Shown here in pieces: positions 1 to 9,959 of a stretch of 22,539 nucleotides of DNA. Position numbers and translations under genes: made by a program. Positions within the stretch are counted from its first letter, which is position 1. Each line of letters begins with the position of its first letter. The notes beneath the pieces were generated by a model that saw only the letters and a program-made list of their open reading frames with translations, ran no database searches and had not been told where the DNA came from. The stretch covers positions 1 to 22,539 of the forward strand of contig CAJVPP010001128.1 in NCBI GenBank assembly GCA_910592005.1, read 5' to 3'. Origin of the DNA: Funneliformis mosseae. Its lineage: Eukaryota > Glomeromycota > Glomeromycetes > Glomerales > Glomeraceae.

Positions 1-541
1 TAGATTAGTTTCTTATCTAATATATAGTTTAGTTCGGTAAAGTGCAAGGTTGGTATTGATAAAGTAGTTTAGTTTTTTTAAATTAGTTTATAGATATTTT
101 TGTATTTTCTATCTTATTTTGTTTTTTTTTTGTAAACTCATAAATATTAATAAAGATCATGCGAGACTGCCGCACTTATAAAAAAAAAAAAAAAAAAAAA
201 AAATTATTTTTGCACATCAATTTTAGGTGTAACACTAGTAAAAACTACAAAGTTTAACAAAAAAATAGATTAAAAAAAAATAAACTAAATCTCATATTTT
301 ATATTTATCTTTACCAAAAATGAGAAGAAATCATTTTTTTTGAAAGCAGAAAATAGAATGCTGAAAAAGATAAAATCTGTTATAATTATAATAAATTAGT
401 GTAATTTTATTTAGATGAGTTTAAAGAATTTGTAAAGAAACCTTTTATCAAAATTATATAGAATTTAGTATTAATATTGCAGATAAGTATTTTGAAATTC
501 ATGATTTAATAAAGAAAAAGGTGATAAAATACTATTTTTCA
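1..541. other. AT-rich non-coding left edge with 24-A tract
   Basis: No gene is recognised here. An uninterrupted run of 24 A occupies 180-203. It directly follows a short GC-richer phrase at about 158-177 (ATGCGAGACTGCCGCACTTA). An A-tail after a distinct phrase could be the 3' end of an old retroposed copy. Homopolymer expansion is equally possible, and no target duplication is visible. Confidence 0.4.
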
Positions 542-776
542 GACTGAATAGTATTCTTATAAGAGTGCTATCCAGTTTCACCTTAGTATCATTGGAAAGC
601 TCTTAATGTTTTCATCTAAATGAACTTAAAATCGCATAAATCTAATCATAAATTTACTGCATCACCTAATCATAATGTGATTTTTAACAATAAATATTGG
701 CATAGCATCTTAGTCACAAAAAGATCGTAAAGTAATGAAAATAAACAAATAGCTAGAAGGAAATAAAAAGAGGATA

Positions 777-870
777 GAGTAATAAAATCAAGTAAATATC
801 TATAAAGCAATAAAAAGACTACAGAGCAATAAAATCAAATGGATAGTAATAAAGCAATAAAAAGGCCATA
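777..870. repeat. 47-bp tandem duplication (2 copies)
   Basis: Units 777-823 and 824-870 align without gaps, 37 of 47 bases identical. Both carry AATAAAATCAA near the start and ATAAAGCAATAAAAAG in the second half. They lie inside the palindrome-framed element. Confidence 0.7.
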
Positions 871-890
871 AAATATTAAAAACAGTAATT

Positions 891-934
891 AGGTAATAAT
901 TTACTCATAACTAGGTAATAGTTTATTCACAACT
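891..934. repeat. 22-bp tandem duplication (2 copies)
   Basis: Units 891-912 and 913-934 match at 19 of 22 positions, all differences being transitions. A further partial copy (AGATAACA) follows. They lie just inside the right palindrome of the element. Confidence 0.7.
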
Positions 935-950
935 AGATAACATATAGTAA

Positions 951-986
951 AACTGGATAACACTCTTATAAGAGTGTTATCCAGTT
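951..986. repeat. Perfect 36-bp palindrome
   Basis: Two 18-base arms are exact reverse complements with no spacer, centred between 968 and 969. An intact palindrome of this size is striking beside DNA that is otherwise heavily decayed. It can form a cruciform or, if transcribed, a hairpin. Confidence 0.9.
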
Positions 987-1596
987 CCAGTTATTAAAAC
1001 AAAAATATCACTTGATAAAGAGTCAGTTGAGAAAGTTAAAGAGTTTATTTATGCTTTATTAGTTTTATGAGTAAGTATTTTTCTTATTTCTAAATATATA
1101 CTTAGTTATATAATGATACTGATATAAAAATCTTTAATTCCAAAATGAATTTATTATAAATTTACAGAATATTATAAATAGTTTTTAAAAAAGATTAAGA
1201 AAGATGAGTGATATAAGTCCTTTATATGAAGTTAGAAGATTAAACAAGAAAAATAGTGCAAATTTCTAAAAATATTTCATTAGGTTAGCTATATTAACAT
1301 ACCATATTTATATTTTATTTTCCTATATTAATAAAGTGCTCTGGTGGTCAATTTTTATTTTTACATTCATATTTCTTTATATAGATTAGTGTGTATTTAA
1401 TAATAAATTTTAGGATAAATTACCTCAGAAATATGTGATTTTTTATTTTTGAATATTATCATTTTAAGCATAAATATTACTACAGAATGCAAGCATGCAA
1501 TATAAAATAAATAGTTTCACTATTTCTATTTTTAAAATAATTTATTTTAAAGCAATTGCTGTTATGATATTTGATAATAATATAAATTATAAATCA
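987..1596. other. AT-rich stretch, nothing recognised
   Basis: I found no sustained reading frame, repeat or RNA gene. Part of it may be the unrecognisable upstream half of the transposase relic that becomes readable near 1597. Confidence 0.4.
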
Positions 1597-2171
1597 ATTC
1601 TAGCAGATGATTTAAATGCTTTATTAATGAATGTTAATCCTGAAGACAAATAACCATATATTGATCAACTTATTTTAAACCAAGCAATTGATGGTTTTTT
1701 TTTGCTAATCATTCTATATATCTTAATCAACTAAAAAGAATATGTGAAATATTAAAAAAAAAGAAATTTATAATAAATAGATTAATTAGAGATTATCAAT
1801 TACAGTATATAAAAGTAAAAATAAAATTATAGATAATTAAAGAAAAGATTGATTTTATTGCTTAAAAATCTTGTTTTCAGAAAAAAATTAAAAATAGAGA
1901 TCACAAATGTATCTTTTTTTCAAATATCATTGTGAGCTCAATTTTATTGAGATGTATTAAGGATTACTAAAATGTATAAAAGAAAATATTGTGATTAATC
2001 TTGATTAGGTTTACAAAAAGTTATATTTAAAGCTTTTAAATTCTATATCATTAATAACTATTCGTCAATATGCTCAAAAATCCTGGAGATATATGGGTAT
2101 ATAGAAAAGGAATTACAGATAGGCTAGTGGAGTTTGTAATAAAATAATATAAGTTTCATAGAAGGGTACTC
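1597..2171 (+). pseudogene. Decayed DDE endonuclease-like transposase (C-terminal part)
   Basis: Broken frames can be read along the plus strand. From 1597 a frame begins ILADDLNALLMNVNPEDK and then hits a stop. From 1851 comes DFIA, a stop, KSCFQKK and RDHKCIFF. From about 1919 a shifted frame gives FKYHCELNFIEMY and a stop, followed by TIRQYAQKSWRYM; a second shift at about 2095 gives YRKGITDRLVEFVIK and FHRRV. From family knowledge (memory, not a search), the NFIE segment corresponds to the last catalytic acidic residue of IS630/Tc1-like DDE endonucleases common in fungal genomes, and the SWRYMDAYR-type segment is the conserved tail. At least two frameshifts and several stops make it non-functional. 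The N-terminal half is lost or unreadable. Confidence 0.6.
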
Positions 2172-2274
2172 AATAATATATAATGAGCTTAATATAGTAA
2201 ATAATATACAAATCATGTGATTTATACGATCAAGTGATAATTAAATAAAGTAATCGAATTGAGAATTTTTTTTA

Positions 2275-2364
2275 TTTGGTTGCACTATAGGCTAATTTAC
2301 GTAGTACAAAAATTAGTGATTGGCGCTGCGCTGGATGGGCGTAAATTAACGTTAATTAACCAAA
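2275..2364. promoter_or_regulatory. Nested inverted repeat upstream of the glycosyltransferase gene
   Basis: Two pairs of arms are nested. TTTGGTT at 2275-2281 pairs with AACCAAA at 2358-2364, and TAATTTACG at 2293-2301 pairs with CGTAAATTA at 2340-2348. The loop holds a GC-rich island (about 2318-2340, GATTGGCGCTGCGCTGG) unusual for this region, including ATTGG, an inverted CCAAT box. It lies about 100 bp before the first start codon, so it may be the core promoter. A small inserted element is the alternative. No experimental support can be read from sequence. Confidence 0.35.
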
Positions 2365-2465
2365 GAATATTTTAAAATATACAGTTTAAGATCTTTTAGG
2401 TTTAGTCCAATTTAAAACTTTGATAATGAATTGAATTTGGTTTCGTGTAACTGCTAAAAAATCAA

Positions 2466-3323
2466 ATGGTATGTTTTTTTCTATCAGAGAATTCAATTTA
2501 CAATCTACATCCTCAAATGAATTTAAAAAATTTTAGAAAAAAATTAATATCTTCCTGCTTATTAATAGCAATTTTATTAACTTTATATGTGTCCTTTCCG
2601 TTTTCTTCACCATTCTTTTCTGAAATTAACTCTACGAATAGCACCCTTGGCTTCAGTCATATTTATGTCATAAATCTTGCTCATCGAACAGATAGGCGTC
2701 ATAATATGGAGGCCGTTGCGAATGTACTTAGCTTGGATTTTGATTTTTTCAAAGCCATTTCCAATGATAGTGAAACTCTTAACGAGTATAAGAGTGACTT
2801 AGCGCCTTCTCACAAAGCTTGCTATGTTAGTCATTACAAAGTTTGGGAATTAATAGCCCTCCAGAAGTATGAGAGTGCTTTGATCTTAGAAGACGATGTA
2901 GACATTGAAATGAGCATTTCATCAATTGTGTCTAAAGTTCATCGTGACTTGCCTGGTAATTGGGAAATGGTATATCTTGGACATTGTTCCGACGAAGGGG
3001 ATGATTTCTTTAAATTTCGCCATTGGTTCAACCCTTCTTTATATAAACTGTTCAAATCCAACAGCCCAGCTTGTACACATGCCTATGCTATTTCATCTTT
3101 GGGTGTCTCCAAGTTACTAAAAGAACTTGTCGATCCAAAAGATCCGATTGATATGGAATTGGTCTATAGAATTAATGCGGGAAACATCACCTCATATAGT
3201 CTTGAACCATCAGCAATTGTTCAATGGAAATCTTTTGATAACCCATCAGATATTTCTCCTGGCGCCATGGATGCACCACAGCTTTTGGAAAGTTCCACCA
3301 TGCATTTTCTTGGTTTAACTTAA
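2466..3323 (+). CDS. Glycosyltransferase family 25 (LPS-type) membrane protein
   Basis: An uninterrupted 285-codon frame, the only intact gene seen. Residues about 28-45 form one hydrophobic segment after a basic stretch (KNFRKK), a type II signal anchor. A Ser/Thr/Asn stem follows, then a GT25 domain from about residue 65: IYVINLAHRTDRR at 66-78, the ACYVSHYKVWE block at 118-128, and EDDVD at 142-146, the acidic motif expected to bind the metal and nucleotide sugar. Sequons at N55, N58, N100 and N240 fit a Golgi lumenal enzyme. GT25 members transfer galactose or other hexoses; the acceptor cannot be told here. M1 is followed by G at +4. M18 at 2517 is an equally good start and puts the basic residues right before the anchor. 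The gene is much richer in G+C than its surroundings. It shows no intron, and upstream exons cannot be excluded. Confidence 0.85.
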   Translation: MVCFFLSENSIYNLHPQMNLKNFRKKLISSCLLIAILLTLYVSFPFSSPFFSEINSTNSTLGFSHIYVINLAHRTDRRHNMEAVANVLSLDFDFFKAISNDSETLNEYKSDLAPSHKACYVSHYKVWELIALQKYESALILEDDVDIEMSISSIVSKVHRDLPGNWEMVYLGHCSDEGDDFFKFRHWFNPSLYKLFKSNSPACTHAYAISSLGVSKLLKELVDPKDPIDMELVYRINAGNITSYSLEPSAIVQWKSFDNPSDISPGAMDAPQLLESSTMHFLGLT

Positions 3324-4626
3324 TGGCTTTTATACTACTTTTGTAATTAAGCTTGACACCTATTTATTTTTATTACCGTCACGTATTACATATTTATAAT
3401 TTAGAATAACTGTAGATAAATATAATATTTTGCTCACATCAGGCCTCCCTCAATCAAATATAAAAGTTAATATCAGAATCTTTGATCTTTATTATTTTCG
3501 AATATGAAAAAAGAAATTTTAATCATTCATACATATAACATGTCATTTCGGAAAAAAATCTGTTGGAGATGTTTTAGTAATTTCCAGATCTTTCTTCGCG
3601 ATAAATTAGTTGAATAATATAATGATTTGAATGATTGAATAACAACAGATAAATAAATAAAGCAAGAGAATAAATTATTTTATATTTTCAAACGTTGCAA
3701 CATATTTATTATTATTTAAGATTATATTCTTATGTGTGTGATGCAAAAAAAGTGGATTATATATTTCGACCTCCTTATAGTTCGCACATTTTGTTAGGCC
3801 GATAATTACTCAAACTTATTCATAATCGCATCATAGATTTCGCAAAATTGTTTTCGTAGTTGGTAAGAAAAAATCTTTAGTTATTTTATTAAGATTTATA
3901 AACATCAACTTATCCAAGTAAAGTAAAATTATTTACCAGAAATTATTAATAATATAAGTATCAAAAAATATAGATTGGTAATAGAGCTTAAAATATTATT
4001 AAAATATTATTTATCTGTCATGATAATATTAGGATTTTGTTAATAATATTACTATTGAATAGCTTATTCTTTACATATTGAAATTCTTTAGATAAAAGAT
4101 TGATTTCATTATATAAGCATTATATCTTTAATCACTTATTATTATTATTCAAATAATTAAATAATTAAGTATTTACTATAATACTTAAAAAATATCAAAT
4201 ATAAAGATTTATAATTTTTATTAAAAGATAAAATTATAATATTAAAATTACTATTCTTACTATTTAATTATTTTAAAAGATGAATATATCAAATATGATT
4301 TTTAGATCAAATATGTTTAAATTTAATATAGAAGCTTTATAATAGAAAAAATAAAACTGCTAAAAAAAATAAAAAATAATTTAATAAAATAATCTTTAAT
4401 GTAAATTATATTTTAAATTTAAATATTTAAATAAAGATACAGTAATTAAATTTTAATAAAATAAATAATAAAATAATCAATTTTTTAAAATATATATTTT
4501 GATTAAAATAAAAAATACTTATTATTATTTTAATTATAAATTTTAATAAAAAAAAATTAATAATATTTTATTAATTTAACTGATTTTAGAAAAAAATTTA
4601 ATTATATGAAAAATATAATTTAATAC
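3324..4626. other. AT-rich intergenic stretch, no gene recognised
   Basis: Contains the presumed 3' flank of the glycosyltransferase gene. A slightly GC-richer patch at about 3590-3860 is not recognisable. From about 3900 onward it is almost pure A/T with short homopolymers. No frame longer than noise was seen on either strand. Confidence 0.5.
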
Positions 4627-5534
4627 TTTTCAGAAACTTGGTTTTCTTAATATGCAGTAACTGCAAGATGACTATATAGTAAATATATAGTTACTATCTT
4701 ACTTAGCAGTAGCTTAATTGCAGCTAAAACTTTGAACAGTTTGGATTAATCTGAAGATTTTTCAGATCAAATCGGTTCAGTTCAGTTTCAGATTGCATAA
4801 AAATCAATTTGAAAATTTTTGGTTTAGTTCATATTTTTTTCAGATTATAATTCTAATCTGAACTGAAAAAAATCTGAACTGAACTGATAATTTCAGATTA
4901 ATCTGAAAGTTCAATTTGATTATATGCGAAACTCTTGGAGGATCACAATTTTTTGCGGTTTTTCTTCGAATTTCGCAAAAAAATTGCGAAAACCTTGAAA
5001 AATCGCAATTTTTTGCGATTTCTCTTAAAATTTTGCAAAATTATCGCGAAACTCTTAAAGAGTTGCAAAAAATTGCGATTTTTCTTCAAATTTCGCAAAA
5101 AAATTGTGAAACCCTTGGAGAATCGCAATTTTTGCGATTTCTCTTAGTATTTCGCAAAAAATATCACGAAATTCTTGGAGAATTGCAAAAAATTGCAATT
5201 TCTCTTCAAATTTCGCAAACCTCAAAAAGAAATTTGCGATTTTTTGCGATTCTCCTAAAGGTTCGCATATAAATTGCAAATTTCTTATATAATTGAACTG
5301 TAATTTCAGATTAATCTGAAAATTCCAGTTCAATTCAGATTTTTACCAGTCTGTGATTCAGTTCAGATTCAGATTGGCATTTCTAAGATTAATAATCTGA
5401 CCTGAACTGAAATTTTCAGTTCAGATATGGATTAGCATCTAATCCAGACTGAACTAAACCGTTCAGAGCTTTAATTGCAGCCTTATAGATATTATGCAGT
5501 TACTGCATAGTAAAGAATCAAAGTTTCTGTAAAA
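4627..5534. mobile_element. Terminal-inverted-repeat element with tandem-repeat core
   Basis: The two ends are inverted copies. Left TTTTCAGAAACTTGG at 4627 corresponds to GTTTCTGTAAAA ending at 5534. Left TGCAGTAACTGCA at 4653-4665 is the exact reverse complement of 5495-5507. The AATTGCAGC and GAACAGTTTGG phrases near 4719-4745 recur inverted near 5453-5480. Inside these ends are CTGAACT/TCAGAT-rich arms that carry the perfect 18-bp palindrome TTTCAGATTAATCTGAAA on both sides (4891-4908 and 5304-5321). The centre is a 60-bp tandem array that ends in an inverted partial unit. Layered inverted symmetry about a centre near 5080 suggests a non-autonomous foldback or MITE-like element. No transposase and no clear target duplication are visible. 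Confidence 0.6.
4926..5225. repeat. Five 60-bp tandem units
   Basis: Units start at 4926, 4986, 5046, 5106 and 5166, exactly 60 bp apart. Each opens with a GCGAAACTCTTGGAG-like phrase and carries internal inverted TTGCGA/TCGCAA and AATTTCGCAAA motifs, so each unit can fold. From about 5237 an inverted partial unit (GCGATTCTCCTAAAGGTTCGC) mirrors the start of unit 1, closing the array symmetrically. The period is a multiple of three, so open frames (for example 4916-5272 on the plus strand) arise from the repeat and are not evidence of a protein. The GC-richer CGAA and TCGC motifs stand out from the flanks. Confidence 0.8.
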
Positions 5535-6441
5535 TATATATTTATCAATTTTATTAAAAGATATTTTAAGTTTTATTAAAAAGTTTTTTTAAAATAAATC
5601 AATTTAAAATTAAGTTTAAAAAATTTATTATTATAATTTTTAAAATTATTTTAAAAATCATATATTTACAAATTAATTGATACTTTATTACTAATAAAAA
5701 TCTTAATAAATTATAAAAATTATTAAAATTATTCTTTATAATAAATTTTATAATATTATATTATAATCAATATCTAAAAGTAAATTATCAAAGATTAATA
5801 ATAAAATTTTAAAAATTACAAATTTTAATTTATAAATAACTTTAATTTTTATTTTATAATTAAAAACTATAATATATAATATTTATTTATAAATTAATTT
5901 AAATTTTTATAAAAGTAAATTAAAAGAAAATTTATAATGAATAAATAATTAAATTTAATTATAAATCTTTATAATTTAAATAATAATTTTAAATAATAAA
6001 AAAAATTGTTTAATTTTAAAACTTATAATTTAAACATTAAAAAAAGAAAATTACTACATATCACTAGTAATGATCATCACAGTGTTAATTGACTTCCTTT
6101 TTTAAAAATTTATATGATACTTATATAACACAATTTTCCAATTTTTATAATAAATAATTTTTTCTTTTTTGAAAGTTTATTTAATTTACGTCACAATATA
6201 TAATGTAATATTTTATTTGTATTTAATATATCACGTAATACAATTAATCTATTTTTAATTTTGTATTATTTATTTGATTTTTATCACAATCACTTCCTTT
6301 TTTTTTCAATAGCTATCTTTATATCCTATTCTAAAGTTTTTGTAATTCCTTTTATTCAATTATCTTTGCATTTTTATTAATCTATTCTAATAATTATTTG
6401 TAGTTTTACTATTTCATTAAAAAAATTAAAGAGTATTAAAA
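5535..6441. other. AT-rich stretch, nothing recognised
   Basis: Nearly pure A/T with many homopolymer runs. No frame, RNA gene or clear repeat was seen. Its last part lies just before the MULE relic and could hold that element's unrecognised terminal inverted repeat. Confidence 0.5.
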
Positions 6442-8370
6442 ATGTAAGCTAAAGTACTTTTAGATATAACAAACTTAATCAATAAATTACTTAATAATAA
6501 AAAAAAATATATAAATGAGATTGATAATACAAAGACTATATCAGATATGTAAGTTAGTATCTTTTTAGATATAATAAACAAAATCAACAGGTTACCTAAT
6601 AATGATGAAGAAAGTAATACAAATGAGACTATAAATATTAATGATACTTTTAAAGATTAGATACAATTGAAGTTATTATTAATATATAAGCGAAGCAGAA
6701 AGGATTTGTTACTGTAAAAATTTATAAAAATCTTAATGTTATTGATAAAACTATTATTCACTATTGTGTATATAGTTATTGAAAGCTAAAATTAGTAATC
6801 CAAAAAAATGAAAAATATCAGCTTACATTGTGAAGGTAATTTGACTAAAACAAACTGTCTATGGCAAATGGAATTTTATTTTGACAATGTGCTGTAATAA
6901 TACATCTTACTAGTTCAATAATAACTATAACTATCTATGCAATCCTGTGATTATAGATTTAGCTCTAAAAAATTTTTACCTTCTCAAAATGATTTTAGAT
7001 AAAATTGAGTATTACACTATCAATGGATGCTTGGATATTAGAAAACAGTATGATCTGCTTACAAAAGACTTTCCTGAATATTTCATTAAAAAAAGAACTT
7101 ATATAATGCTATCTAAAATTTTGAGACATTCAAATTCATGATAAATCTAATGTAGCTATAATATTTTCATATCTTATGAAACTGCGTGATAAAAATCCTG
7201 ATAATATTATTATTTTATGCTTGAAAGGATCATCTAATAAACTTACTGGACTATTTTGGATGACTAGTCAATAGCATAATAAATTTTGACCTAATTTTAT
7301 AATATTATTATATATGATAATATAGCAAAGATAATTTGTTATAAAATGACATTTAGCTTATTTGTCAGCATTGATAATAATTTTAAAACAAGACTTCTCG
7401 CTCAAGTCTTAACAAAATATAAAATATAGGCAGACTATAGTTGGATCTTATAATATACATTAGAAGCAGCTAACAATCTTCTATCTATAATATTATTTAC
7501 TAATAGTAATCTAAAAATGATAGCAGTTATTTAAGTTATTTATCCAGAGACTTGTCACTTATTATACATCTATCATATTATCAAGAATGTAAAAAAGAAA
7601 GCTAAGTCTAAGTTATGTAGTAAGATTACCAATAGCTTTATTAAGGATTTTTATCATATGTAAAATAATTATAATCAATACTAGTTTAAAGCAAAATAAA
7701 ACAAAATGTTCATAAAATATAAACTATATCGATCTTATTTTAAAAAAAAGCTCTATTCTAGCTATGAGTCATAGGCAAGATATTCTATTATAAAGGTTTT
7801 TTACAGTATGAGTACAATTGACTCAGTGTGTCAAATTTTTAAATGAAATCTTTAAGAAGTATATGAATTGAGAAACCCTATTAAAGAAATTTGTGAAAGT
7901 AATAGAAAGTGAGTTAAATAAAGAAACATAATATAGTTGAATCAGGAATTATTATAAATCAAATCTATTAACTAGTCTTTCATTAATTTACAATATAATT
8001 TTAAAGATATTAATTCTATTTTAAAAGAGTTTTTGGCACTTATTTTATTATCACTTTAAAGAGCTCAAATGAAACAGGCATTATTATATTAAGGAACTTT
8101 AATTTCTATTGAACAAGTTAATAAATCTAAAGATGAATACAATAATATTAGTATAGTAGAACATGTATACAATAGATCACAAATTAAACTACAAGAACTT
8201 TTGTTAGACATCAATTAAAAAGAAATTCAAGAAATGTGAGAAGTCAATTATATCACAGCATCTTTAATATCTAAGCCACACTATGTAGTAGTTCTTGAGA
8301 ATATGACATTACTTTGTACATGTATGTACATCATTAACTAAGGTATGCTATACTAGTATTAATACTAGAT
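6442..8370 (+). pseudogene. Decayed MULE (Mutator-like) transposase with FAR1-like and SWIM regions
   Basis: A likely old start is ATG at 6442, followed at once by a stop, then two 105-bp repeats in one frame (AKVLLDITNLINKLL and VSIFLDIINKINRLP). Next come GFVTVKIYKNLNVIDK and IIHYCVYSY, like the FAR1-type DNA-binding region. From 6947 the frame reads LDKIEYYTINGCLDIRKQYD, then KLRDKNPDNI, LTGLFWMTSQ, YDNIAK (first Asp at 7316-7318), FTNSNLKMIAV (second Asp replaced by Asn at 7502-7504), HLLYIYHIIKNVKKKAKSK, and a distal TLLKKFVKVIESELNKE-like segment. A SWIM-type zinc finger remnant, LLCTCMYI, is at 8309-8332; its later Cys is Tyr. Many stops and frameshifts show it is dead. The domain order is that of plant- and fungal-type MULE transposases. 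Family assignment is from memory. Confidence 0.65.
6445..6654 (+). repeat. 105-bp in-frame duplication at the MULE N-terminus
   Basis: Segments starting at 6445 and 6550 share a TTTTAGATATAA...AATCAA(C/T)A...TTACTTAATAAT-like order and the same reading frame. Each starts right after an ATG followed by TAA. The offset is 105 bp, or 35 codons, suggesting duplication of an N-terminal helical segment before the element decayed. Confidence 0.45.
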
Positions 8371-9959
8371 CCTTCTTAAAATATATATGTAAATCTTATA
8401 TAGTATAACCTTTTATTTTTTTTAAGAATTTTTCTGATATACTATATATTTCAAGTAATTAGTCTAAAAATTAATGAGTATTTTCTAAGCATATACTAAA
8501 AAAATAATTGAATTTATCATTAGTAAGACTTTTCTTTTATATCTTTCATTATAAATATAATATTTTTTATTTTTATAATAATATTCTTCATTATATAATT
8601 ATCATTTTCATAATAATCTTTTTCATCATATTATACATATTTCTCTTCAATTTGAAAATTATCTAAAGAAATTAAAAATATAGGTTAATAAAATATATGC
8701 AGTTAGAATATTTGTTTTAGCTAAAAATAAGAAATTCACTTATATCTCTAATGTATCAGTTTGATTTGAAGAATTATCATTAATAGAATTATCTTGAGCT
8801 TATTTAAAAAATGATCTATAATCTTTTAGATTTTATCATTAGTAAACTTTGATATTTTATTTATATTCATAACCTAATATATTTTATCTTATTTTTCAAA
8901 TAGTTTGAATATCTTTTTAATCTTCTGAATTTTTTATGCAAACTATTCTTTGATATACTTGAAATTAATATTTCTATGTCTTAAAATCTTTGCTTATAAA
9001 AGATATTAAATTACTTTATAATTTCATTATATATTAAACCTTTACTTTCTTAGTATTAATTTTATCTTTATAATATAAGACTTTTTATGAAATATAATAT
9101 TTCTTTTATAGTGATATTAGTAAAATATTTCTTTTGATTTGCTTTTAAAGTATATTTTTTTATAATAAATATTTATTATATAATTAAGCTAAATGCTGAA
9201 ATATTTCAATTATACTATTTTTGATTATTAACATCATAATATCAGATTTTTAAAACTATGTAATTTCAAAAATTTAGTCATATGATTTGATATCTCTAAT
9301 ACTTTTACTTTAGTAAATAAAATTATTTTTTAAATTAACTCTTATTTATTTTATTATTTTTTATAAGTAGAAAATGTAAGTTTCTAAGTTATTTAATTTT
9401 GTTACTAATTTTTTTTCTTATATATCACATTTAAGAAAGTATTTACCTTCTTATTTTCTAATATTTTAATATTAATATTAATATTAAATACAATATTTTT
9501 TCTTATCTTACTTTATTATTAAGCCAAATTACTATAGAGTCAAATATATCAATAACTGATATTAAATCATTTATAAACAACTGCATTTTTAATATTGCTT
9601 TTTTATTATTATATATCTATTTATAATTCTATTTTAATTTTATAAGAAAAGAATTAGAAATCACATGTTTAGAAAAAGAAAGAAGTAAATATATTTATTG
9701 ATCATATCTATATATAATAATTTTATATATTATTTAATTATTTAAGTAAAAATTTATAAAATTTATATTTTATTATAAAAACTATATATTTATATTCAGA
9801 TAATATATTTTAAAAATCTAAAACAATTTCTTTAAAAGAAATATAATTTGAAATATCTTCATAGATATATGAATTTTAAATACAATTTGAATTAAGTCTA
9901 TAATATTATATATAAATTACTTTTTTATATTCAGTTATAAAAAATAAAATTAGAAAATA
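8371..9959. other. AT-rich stretch with faint minus-strand coding traces
   Basis: No gene can be called. On the minus strand around 8700-8960 a weak broken frame reads SFFK, a stop, AQDNSINDNSSNQTDTLEI. It has coding-like residue composition and one in-frame stop, but I do not recognise a family. A short AATATT microsatellite lies at about 9459-9486. The rest is A/T noise. Confidence 0.3.

Larger units (their letters stand above)
542..986. mobile_element. MITE-like element framed by two related palindromes
   Basis: The right border, 951-986, is a perfect 36-bp palindrome with 18-bp arms (left arm AACTGGATAACACTCTTA). The left border, 542-577, is a diverged copy of the same palindrome: its right arm matches 17 of 18 bases and its left arm 13 of 18. 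The roughly 375 bp between them has no reading frame and contains two short tandem duplications. Terminal palindromes around a non-coding core suggest a small non-autonomous DNA transposon. I see no convincing target-site duplication, so the outer limits are uncertain. Because each end is palindromic, the pair can be read as direct or as inverted repeats. Confidence 0.5.

Noticed and set aside
4926..5225. CRISPR-like regular spacing
   Set aside because: The whole 60-bp period is repeated, with no unique spacers between short repeats, and the genome appears eukaryotic.
4916..5272. 118-codon plus-strand frame and minus-strand frames over 4943-5333
   Set aside because: They result from the 60-bp tandem unit, whose length is a multiple of three. 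The predicted proteins are just repeated units in either direction, with no domain.
6947..7141. 64-codon frame as an independent small gene
   Set aside because: It is an internal open piece of the MULE transposase relic, with related segments in other frames on both sides.
8353..8368. 16-bp palindrome CTAGTATTAATACTAG at the end of the MULE relic
   Set aside because: Perfect, but short and AT-rich enough to occur by chance in this composition. No matching copy marks the other end of the element.
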